Assembly (NCBI GenBank): GCA_003818595.1
Contig: RPQV01000318.1
Location: forward strand, 1 to 5,049
DNA from: Calditrichota bacterium
Lineage (GTDB): Bacteria > Zhuqueibacterota > Zhuqueibacteria > Residuimicrobiales > Krinioviventaceae
Reading direction: 5' to 3'
DNA: 5,049 nucleotides
Shown here: positions 1 to 5,049 of the stretch, piece by piece
Position numbering within the stretch: the first letter of the stretch is position 1
How the letters are laid out: every line of letters begins with the position of its first letter
Notes under the pieces: model-generated
What the model was told of the DNA's origin: nothing
What the model saw: the letters and a program-made list of their open reading frames with translations, nothing else
The model's database searches: none
Made by a program: the position numbers and the translations under genes

Positions 1-2
1 AA

Positions 3-359
3 TCATATCGCTATTCAAGCCTGATCATAGCCATTGTGATTTTTATGTTGTGGTTGTCCTCTCTTTTCATGTTATTCAGTCTTGATCTTGCAATAGCTTT
101 TTGGCGAATTGTGGGAGGCATGATGGCTCAAACCTTTCTGTATACCGGACTGTTTATCACCGCACATGATGCCATTCATGCCGGTTATGATAATCCGCAT
201 CATGCAAAGAGCAATGATTTTCATCCGATAGTGTCCTTTTTAACCTGCTACCATTTTGGCTATCATTGGGAGCATCATGAATATCCGGGTATACCGTGGT
301 GGCGATTACCGGCGGTTCGTTCGGGAAAGTGCTCTGTCCGCAGTTACGAAAAATTATAA
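3..359 (+). pseudogene. crtW: Beta-carotene ketolase (CrtW-type) remnant, 5'-partial and internally deleted
   Basis: CrtW is a membrane di-iron oxygenase of the fatty-acid-desaturase superfamily. It adds a keto group to the beta-ionone ring of carotenoids, on the way to echinenone, canthaxanthin or astaxanthin. The reading frame is open from the first complete codon (position 3), so the true start lies upstream; the GTG at 36 falls inside the first membrane segment and is unlikely to be the start. The N-terminal half reads through TM segments into TGLFITAHDAIH, the first histidine box. It then jumps directly to GYDNPHHAKS and on to SFLTCYHFGYHWEHHEYP and PWWRLP, the C-terminal signature with the third histidine box. 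Known CrtW proteins (about 240-260 residues) have roughly 115-125 residues between these blocks, containing the HxxHH box and two or more membrane helices. All are absent here, so iron binding and activity should be lost. The last 13 or so residues after PWWRLPAVR look out of frame. The identity is very secure. Whether the lesion is biological or an assembly error is unknown. Confidence 0.8.
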
Positions 360-382
360 AGTCGATAATCAAATATCAATGT

Positions 383-388
383 GAGGTG
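383..388 (+). promoter_or_regulatory. Ribosome binding site of the thuA-like gene
   Basis: GAGGTG lies four bases before the GTG at 393 and decides the start. The alternative GTG at 381 overlaps this motif and has no comparable purine run at a suitable distance upstream. Confidence 0.6.
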
Positions 389-392
389 TAGA

Positions 393-1112
393 GTGAACCA
401 ATTTTTTCTATTTTTAGTATTGATGATGTGTTCAATAGTCGCGGCTCGTGAACCGGTATCCGTCCTCATTGTCACTGGAGGACATGACTTTGAACGGACA
501 GCCTTCTTTGCCATGTTCGCGGAAATGAAAGGAATTCAATTCACATCTGTTGAACATCCATTGGCGAATGCGGCGCTCGACACCGGCAGCCTGGCAAATT
601 ATGATGTGCTTCTGTTCTATGACATGAATCAGTCGATTGATGAGGATCATAAAAGTGGATTTATCTCGCTGATAAAGAACGGCAAGGGTTTGGTTTTTCT
701 GCATCATTCACTTGCTTCCTATCAGGAATGGGATGAATTCTCTAAAATTCGAGGCGGTAAATATATTCTTCCGGAGTCTTTACTGCCGGAACAACAGGCG
801 AAAGCCTCCACTTATCAGCACGATGTACAGGTTCACGTCAAGATAATCGAGCCCGACCATCCTGTCTGCCGCGGTTTGTCGGATTTCGTTCTGCTGGATG
901 AAGTTTATGGCGGCTATCAGATCTTTCCTTTTGTCACGCCCCTGCTTAAAACTAATCATCCATTAAGCAACGCGGTAATTGCCTGGTCACATGTCTGGGA
1001 ACGTTCCAGGATCGTGTTTATTCAACCCGGACATGATCATCATGCTTTCGAAAACAGCAATTATCGAAAGATGGTTGAAAATGCCATCAATTGGACAGCA
1101 GATCGGGAATAA
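393..1112 (+). CDS. Exported ThuA-like domain protein
   Basis: This 239-residue protein has the ThuA fold, a class I glutamine-amidotransferase-like flavodoxin fold first named from trehalose utilisation. The family's biochemical role is poorly defined; many members are secreted or fused to sugar-related enzymes. Residues 1-18 form a signal peptide with a hydrophobic run ending in SIVAA before Arg19, so the protein is probably periplasmic. There is a Cys at 13, but Met precedes it, so a lipobox is unlikely. Family blocks seen are VLIVTGGHDFER (24-35), YDVLLFYDM (70-78), GLVFLHHSLASY (99-110), GGKY (121-124), HPVCRGL (156-162), DEVY (169-172) and QPGHDHHAF (211-219). The length is typical of a single-domain member. 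I chose GTG at 393 because GAGGTG lies just upstream and it gives a clean signal peptide. An in-frame GTG at 381 would add four residues and overlap the Shine-Dalgarno sequence. The gene follows the crtW remnant closely. The substrate cannot be predicted. Confidence 0.88.
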   Translation: MNQFFLFLVLMMCSIVAAREPVSVLIVTGGHDFERTAFFAMFAEMKGIQFTSVEHPLANAALDTGSLANYDVLLFYDMNQSIDEDHKSGFISLIKNGKGLVFLHHSLASYQEWDEFSKIRGGKYILPESLLPEQQAKASTYQHDVQVHVKIIEPDHPVCRGLSDFVLLDEVYGGYQIFPFVTPLLKTNHPLSNAVIAWSHVWERSRIVFIQPGHDHHAFENSNYRKMVENAINWTADRE

Positions 1113-1246
1113 AGAACTTTCGTGAATCCTGATGAGCATCCTTCTGTGGTTTAACGCCTCGTGATTGTAGCCGTCGCTTACAAAAACCCGACTTTTACAG
1201 GCGCATGCATAGAAGATGCAACAGTCAAAGTTATAGGGGGATCACC

Positions 1247-2530
1247 TCATTCCGCATGTATAAAATTTTCGACTTGATAACCGGCGTCATGCACGGCCGC
1301 AATCATTGCAGCATGCGAGGCTCTCTCATTATGCAGAATATCCACTTTTTTCGTTTTAAGGTCGACGATGACCTGCTCAACGCCATTCACTTGTTCGACA
1401 GCTTTTTTGACATGAATAACACAGTTATTGCAGGTCATGTTGGGAACCGATAATGTTGAATGCAAATTTTCTATTCCTTTCGATTCATCAATTCGAGAGG
1501 GTGAATTTTTGATGGTTTTATAAATTTTAGGAATGATCAACAGCAAAATCAGAATGACCGCTGAGCTCCATGCCAGCCAATCCGGCAAAAGTTGGTGATT
1601 GTGGTGATGCGCAAAAGTGAATTGAAGGTTAAAATGCTTCCATAAACTGTCCAATAATAATCCGAGGCCGATGCTGCTGATGATCAGAGCGCCTAAATAA
1701 ATGGCCGTTAATTTTTTTCCTAAAAATCGCGAAATGACGGTGATGGTGACCGAATTGGTTGCCGGCCCCGCCAAAAGCAAAACGAAAGCAGCTCCGGGAT
1801 TTAATCCTTTCAACATCAATGCAGCCGCTATGGGTATAGAACCCGTTGCACAAACATATAGGGGGACTGAGATCACTACCATTAATAATATGGTGGCGAT
1901 CCCCGGCTTGATGGTCTCGTTGAAAAAGTTATCGGGTAAAAAATAGGTGATAATGCCGCCGAAAATGACGCCAATCACCAGCCATTTTCCGATTTCTGAA
2001 ATGAGTTGAATGAAACCAAAATGAAAAACACGTTCAATTCGCCGACCAATTGATGCTTTTTCAATAGGGATTGAGGGATTGTTCTGCTCTTGATTTTCTG
2101 ATCTGGACACCTTGAAAATATTGGCTAAAGAGCCTGTGAAAATTGCAACAACAAAACTGGACAAAACGCGATAAGCGGCAAAAAAGGGCCCCAATAATGA
2201 ATAAGTAGCCGCTATGGAATCAACACCCGAAGTCGGCGTGGCGATGAGAAAAGAGAGTACCGCACCATTTCCCGCACCGGCTTTACGTAATGCAATAGTC
2301 GGCGGGATAACGCCACAAGAACACAATGGCAGTGGAATACCAAAGACCGCCGCTTTGAAAACAGCACTAAAATTGTTTTTCCCTAAATGTCGTGCAATTT
2401 TTTCAGCGGAAATAAATTCATTGAGGATTCCGGCCACAAGAAACCCGAACAGGAGATATATCGCCATTTCCTTGAGCAGCTCGAATGAACTGGCTAAAAT
2501 TCCCATGGTAATATCAATTAGTATATTCAT
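1247..2530 (-). CDS. SO_0444-type Cu/Zn efflux permease with C-terminal HMA domain
   Basis: This 427-residue inner-membrane protein belongs to the permease family once called DUF318 and related to ArsP; the subgroup is annotated as SO_0444-family Cu/Zn efflux transporters. The core is two homologous membrane repeats. Repeat 1 (about 15-135) carries GIPLPLCSCGVIPP (64-77) with Cys70 and Cys72, then the loop GAGNGAVLSFLIATPTSGVD. Repeat 2 (about 170-295) carries VPLYVCATGSIPIAAALM (222-239), with Cys227, then GAAFVLLLAGPATNS (246-260). A His-containing loop (HHHNH, 308-312) leads to a further membrane segment (about 318-334). A short linker then reaches an HMA domain (about 360-427) with the metal-binding motif MTCNNC (365-370). 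It probably exports soft metal ions, with the cytosolic HMA domain delivering or sensing the metal. The ATG at 2530 has GAGGTT five bases upstream. The gene is transcribed alone, convergent to the thuA-like gene and divergent from yciO. The ion specificity (Cu, Zn, or an arsenic species) is not fixed by the sequence. Confidence 0.88.
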   Translation of the reverse strand: MNILIDITMGILASSFELLKEMAIYLLFGFLVAGILNEFISAEKIARHLGKNNFSAVFKAAVFGIPLPLCSCGVIPPTIALRKAGAGNGAVLSFLIATPTSGVDSIAATYSLLGPFFAAYRVLSSFVVAIFTGSLANIFKVSRSENQEQNNPSIPIEKASIGRRIERVFHFGFIQLISEIGKWLVIGVIFGGIITYFLPDNFFNETIKPGIATILLMVVISVPLYVCATGSIPIAAALMLKGLNPGAAFVLLLAGPATNSVTITVISRFLGKKLTAIYLGALIISSIGLGLLLDSLWKHFNLQFTFAHHHNHQLLPDWLAWSSAVILILLLIIPKIYKTIKNSPSRIDESKGIENLHSTLSVPNMTCNNCVIHVKKAVEQVNGVEQVIVDLKTKKVDILHNERASHAAMIAAVHDAGYQVENFIHAE

Positions 2531-2535
2531 AAAAT

Positions 2536-2541
2536 AACCTC
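2536..2541 (-). promoter_or_regulatory. Ribosome binding site of the permease
   Basis: On the minus strand GAGGTT lies five bases before the ATG at 2530. It supports that start, which also begins right at the first amphipathic/hydrophobic segment expected of this family. Confidence 0.55.
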
Positions 2542-2600
2542 ACAGGATGAAAAGTTGAGCCATTATCGGAATAGAACGCATCTTCTTCCTAATAAACAGG

Positions 2601-2655
2601 TGCATAATCACTGATAATGGATCAAACAACAGCATTAAACAATCAGGATTATGCA
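2601..2655. repeat. Imperfect inverted repeat in the divergent intergenic region
   Basis: The left arm TGCATAATCACTGAT (2601-2615) and right arm ATCAGGATTATGCA (2642-2655) are reverse complements apart from one extra base, giving about 14 pairs around a 26-base spacer. It lies 71-125 bases upstream of the permease start, in the region expected to hold the permease promoter. A weak minus-strand promoter-like pair overlaps it: TTGTTT (2624-2629) and TATGCA (2601-2606), 17 bases apart. It could be a pair of operator half-sites or a hairpin in the permease leader RNA. There is no following T-run, so it is not an ordinary terminator. No regulator gene is adjacent. The repeat itself is certain; its function is inference. 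Confidence 0.55.
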
Positions 2656-2690
2656 AACAGTTGATTGAAAGAAGATATTCCAATTACTAT

Positions 2691-2718
2691 TTGCACATGA
2701 ATTTATGCTTGATATTAT
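2691..2718 (+). promoter_or_regulatory. Possible sigma-70-like promoter for yciO and the receptor
   Basis: TTGCAC (2691-2696) and TATTAT (2713-2718) are separated by 16 bases, about 87 bases before the yciO start. The -10 match is good and the -35 only partial. The region is AT-rich, so chance matches are expected. If the host uses the Bacteroidota-type consensus (TAnnTTTG at -7), this call would not hold; I found no clear copy of that motif here. Confidence 0.2.
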
Positions 2719-2804
2719 CAGCGTTATGATCTAACTTCTGTATATTTTAAGACTAATGTCAACCTAAAAGGACATTGCACACGATGATTCAAATTTGAGC
2801 TTGA

Positions 2805-3419
2805 ATGGATCGCCTTTATACTCATCCGGAAAATCCACCGCTGCGTAGCATCCGAAGAGCCGTTCAGGTTTTGGAAGCAGGAGGTCTAATTATATATCCA
2901 ACCGACACGGTCTATGGACTTGGTTGTGATCTATTCAACAAAAAGGCTATTGAGCGAATTTATCAGTTAAAAGGTTTCACTAAAAAGTCACGCCTTAGTT
3001 TCATTTGCCCCGATCTAAAAAACATCGCTAAATATGCTCATGTCTCGACGCCCGCTTACAAAATCATGCGCCGATTGCTCCCCGGTCCCTTTACGTTTAT
3101 TTTGGAAGCGACTCGACAAGTACCTAAAATGCTGCTCGAGAAGCGCAGCACCGTGGGAATTCGCGTGCCTGATAATCTCGTCTGTCACTCGCTGCTCGAG
3201 GAATTTGGCCATCCTATCATCAGCACCAGTGCTGTCTTGCCTGGAATTGAATATCTCAATAATCCAGATGAAATAGCCGATTTGTTTCAATATCATGTCG
3301 ATTTATTGTTGGATTCTGATTATTGCGGTCTGGAACCCTCAACCGTTATTGATCTTAGCGGCGATGAACCGATAATTATTCGTAAAGGCAAAGGATATCG
3401 GGACGATATTTTATTATGA
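2805..3419 (+). CDS. yciO: YciO-subfamily protein of the Sua5/YrdC (threonylcarbamoyl-AMP synthase-like) family
   Basis: This 204-residue cytosolic protein has the YrdC fold. TsaC/Sua5 members make threonylcarbamoyl-AMP from threonine, bicarbonate and ATP for tRNA t6A37 formation. YciO is a paralogous branch whose physiological role is less clear. The YciO assignment rests on the N-terminal THPENPPLRSI, which resembles E. coli YciO (IHPDNP), a near-identical length, and departures from the TsaC signature. Blocks seen: AGGLIIYPTDTVYGLG (25-40), the positively charged KGFTKKSR (56-63), LLPGPFTFIL (91-100), VGIRVPDN (117-124), ISTSAVLPG (139-147), PSTVIDLS (178-185) and IIRKGKG (191-197). Where TsaC/Sua5 have STSAN, this protein has STSAV, as expected of YciO. 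A TGA (2802-2804) directly precedes the ATG, so 2805 is the earliest possible start, and it matches the family N terminus. The nearest strong Shine-Dalgarno (AAAAGGA, 2766-2772) is too far away, so initiation appears weak or leader-coupled. The stop overlaps the receptor start. Confidence 0.88.
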   Translation: MDRLYTHPENPPLRSIRRAVQVLEAGGLIIYPTDTVYGLGCDLFNKKAIERIYQLKGFTKKSRLSFICPDLKNIAKYAHVSTPAYKIMRRLLPGPFTFILEATRQVPKMLLEKRSTVGIRVPDNLVCHSLLEEFGHPIISTSAVLPGIEYLNNPDEIADLFQYHVDLLLDSDYCGLEPSTVIDLSGDEPIIIRKGKGYRDDILL

Positions 3420-5049
3420 AGATCTTTTGTTTGATTATATTTATAGCGTTCCCCATAATGGCATGGGGTAAAAGTGAAGGCACAGTCAACGGTTTCGTGC
3501 GCGATGCCAGTAACGGAGAACCATTGCCTTATGTTAATGTTTTTCTGCAAAATACGCAGATCGGAACGACAACAAATGAAAAAGGGTACTATGTTATCAA
3601 TCGAATTCCGCCGGGCGAGTACCGGGTAATTTTTTCGATGATGGGATACGGCCGACATGAAGAGACGGTTGAAATCACTTCAAATGCCGCTGTCAAAGTG
3701 AATGCCTCGTTGCCGCCGAGTGTGCTCGAGTTGGAAGGTGTCGTGAAAACAGCGGAGCGAGAACGCTTTGTACGCGAGGTTGAGATTTCAACAACCACGC
3801 TCTCCGCCCGTCAGATGCGTAGCCTCCCGAGTTTCGCGGAGACAGACCTTTTCCGCACCCTGCAGCTTTTGCCTGGAGTGGTCAGTCGGTCAGATTTTTC
3901 CAGTCAGTTGTATGTGCGTGGCGGAAGTCCGGATCAAAACTTGGTACTGCTCGATGGCGTGACAGTCTATAATCCTTTTCACCTCCTGGGTCTGTTCAGT
4001 ATGTTTAATACTGATGCAGTCAAAGAAGTGGAATTCATTACCGGAGGTTTCCCGGCAGAGTTTGGGGGACGCCTGTCGTCGGTTCTTAATATCGTGAATA
4101 ATGAGGGTAATTCGAAAGAATTTCACGGTCGGGTTAATATAAGCTTGCCTTCAGCGCATGCCACACTTGAGGGTCCAATCCCCCGCGGGTCGTATCTAGT
4201 GTCCGCAAGGAGGACCTATTTTGATCAGATTTTTAAAAACACCCGCTATGATTTCCCTTATTATTTTTATGATCTGCAAGGGAAGGTCAATATAGACCTT
4301 GGCGGTAATCATCGTCTCACGTTAAGCGGCTATTATGGCAACGATAAACTGGATTATGATGTCACTTCAGAAGAGGAAGATTTTCAGGTCGCCATCGATT
4401 GGCTATGGGGAAATCGAACCGCAAGCCTCAATTGGCGATGGCTCATTCATCCGAATCTATTTTCAGAAGTGCTTTTGACACGCAGTAATTTTGCGTTGGA
4501 TCTCGATCTCGAGCTTGTCGGTGACAATATCGCTGCGCTTAAACTGAAAAATGGTATCCAGGATTACAGCATAAAATCCGACTTGAATTATTTTGGATTA
4601 CCCGGGCATTCCATAAAATTCGGCGTCAGTCAAACGTGGTACGACTTTTTATACTCTTTTCATATCGATCAAACGCCTTTGTTCAACTACACCAACAAGC
4701 CCGCTCTTTTTGCCCTCTACATGCAGGATCAATGGCAGATGAATAACCTCTGGTCTATCCGTGCGGGGGTGCGAGTTGAAAATTATGATTTGGGAAGTAG
4801 AACTCGGATTTCACCTCGTTTCGGTGCGAAATATCATCTCTTTCCCAATTTTGCCATCAAAGGATCATTCGGAATTTATCATCAATTTCTAACGACTGCC
4901 GCCAGCGACAATCAAAATTTTAGTTTCATTGATCTTTGGTTTCCTCTTTCACAAAAGTATAAACCTCTTGGTGCGATTCACTACGTTGCAGGATTTGAAT
5001 GGTGGCTGCCGGGGGATCTGATTTTAACATGCGAAGGATATTATAAAAC
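3416..5049 (+). CDS. TonB-dependent outer-membrane receptor with carboxypeptidase-regulatory-like domain, 3'-partial
   Basis: The frame runs from the ATG at 3416 without a stop to the window end: 544 residues are visible and the barrel continues beyond. Residues 1-18 are a signal peptide ending in AWG. Residues about 21-108 form a carboxypeptidase-regulatory-like beta-sandwich (GTVNGFVRDASNGEPLPYVN, GTTTNEKGYY, IPPGEYRV). Residues about 128-228 are the plug, with LYVRGGSPDQNLVLLDG (165-181), VYNPFHLLGLFSMFN (184-198) and FITGGFPAEFGGRLSSV (207-223). From about 235 on, alternating aromatic beta strands make the barrel (for example LEGPIPRGSYLVSARRTYFD, 251-270). Such receptors import substrates across the outer membrane using TonB-ExbBD energy. 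This layout is common in FCB bacteria, and the substrate (siderophore, glycan, peptide or other) is not evident. No SusD-like partner is in the window. The start overlaps the yciO stop by four bases (ATGA) and lacks its own Shine-Dalgarno at normal spacing, so translational coupling is likely. Confidence 0.92.
   Translation, partial: MKIFCLIIFIAFPIMAWGKSEGTVNGFVRDASNGEPLPYVNVFLQNTQIGTTTNEKGYYVINRIPPGEYRVIFSMMGYGRHEETVEITSNAAVKVNASLPPSVLELEGVVKTAERERFVREVEISTTTLSARQMRSLPSFAETDLFRTLQLLPGVVSRSDFSSQLYVRGGSPDQNLVLLDGVTVYNPFHLLGLFSMFNTDAVKEVEFITGGFPAEFGGRLSSVLNIVNNEGNSKEFHGRVNISLPSAHATLEGPIPRGSYLVSARRTYFDQIFKNTRYDFPYYFYDLQGKVNIDLGGNHRLTLSGYYGNDKLDYDVTSEEEDFQVAIDWLWGNRTASLNWRWLIHPNLFSEVLLTRSNFALDLDLELVGDNIAALKLKNGIQDYSIKSDLNYFGLPGHSIKFGVSQTWYDFLYSFHIDQTPLFNYTNKPALFALYMQDQWQMNNLWSIRAGVRVENYDLGSRTRISPRFGAKYHLFPNFAIKGSFGIYHQFLTTAASDNQNFSFIDLWFPLSQKYKPLGAIHYVAGFEWWLPGDLILTCEGYYK

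Noticed and set aside
1206..1220. Small hairpin TGCAT-AGAAG-ATGCA between the convergent genes
   Set aside because: The stem is only five pairs with no T-run on either strand, so it is not supported as a terminator.
1113..1246. Intergenic gap that might hold a small gene or RNA
   Set aside because: Only a tiny GTG-started frame of about ten codons is present, with no ribosome binding site and no clear structure.
1205..1453. Plus-strand ORF of 82 codons
   Set aside because: It overlaps the 3' end of the permease gene in antisense, has no recognisable protein features, and is a shadow of the HMA-domain coding sequence.
2214..2537. Plus-strand ORF of 107 codons antisense to the permease start
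   Set aside because: Its composition mirrors the conserved permease motifs on the other strand, and there is no supporting ribosome binding site or family similarity.
3130..3202. Repeated CTGCTCGAG in yciO
   Set aside because: Both copies simply encode Leu-Leu-Glu in different helices of the protein; this is coincidental codon use, not a functional repeat.
3890..4126. Minus-strand ORF of 78 codons inside the receptor gene
   Set aside because: The opposite strand carries the strongly conserved plug-domain motifs in a continuous frame, so this ORF is a shadow.

Overview
The window most resembles a chromosomal segment from an FCB-group bacterium (Bacteroidota, Ignavibacteriota, Calditrichota or KSB1-like). 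This is inferred from a TonB-dependent receptor carrying an N-terminal carboxypeptidase-regulatory-like domain, a CrtW of the type seen in such lineages, a secreted ThuA-fold protein, and mid-range GC. I cannot place it more precisely by eye.

Layout, left to right. (i) Positions 3-359 (+) hold the remnant of a beta-carotene ketolase (CrtW) gene, open at the left edge of the window. Its first and third histidine boxes are intact, but roughly 115-125 central residues, including the second histidine box, are missing in frame. The 3' end may also carry a one-base frameshift. (ii) Positions 393-1112 (+) encode an exported ThuA-like (glutamine-amidotransferase-fold) protein with a clear signal peptide and ribosome binding site. 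(iii) A 134-base gap between convergent genes (1113-1246) shows no gene and no convincing terminator. (iv) Positions 1247-2530 (-) encode a two-repeat membrane permease of the SO_0444-type Cu/Zn efflux family, fused through a His-containing loop and one extra membrane segment to a C-terminal heavy-metal-associated (HMA) domain. (v) A 274-base divergent intergenic region (2531-2804) holds a long imperfect inverted repeat and several GATAAT-type motifs, which are candidate regulatory sites. (vi) Positions 2805-3419 (+) encode a YciO-subfamily member of the Sua5/YrdC fold. (vii) From 3416 to the right edge (+) lies a TonB-dependent outer-membrane receptor. It starts inside the yciO stop codon (ATGA overlap) and is cut by the window end after 544 residues.

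How they fit together: the permease is probably a metal-detoxification unit transcribed alone and divergently from a yciO-receptor operon. The crtW remnant and the thuA-like gene are closely spaced and codirectional, but no functional link between them is visible. No tRNA, rRNA, CRISPR array, insertion sequence or wholly unknown multi-gene system is visible. The most notable points are the broken crtW, the HMA-fused permease with its palindromic upstream region, and the translationally coupled yciO-receptor pair.
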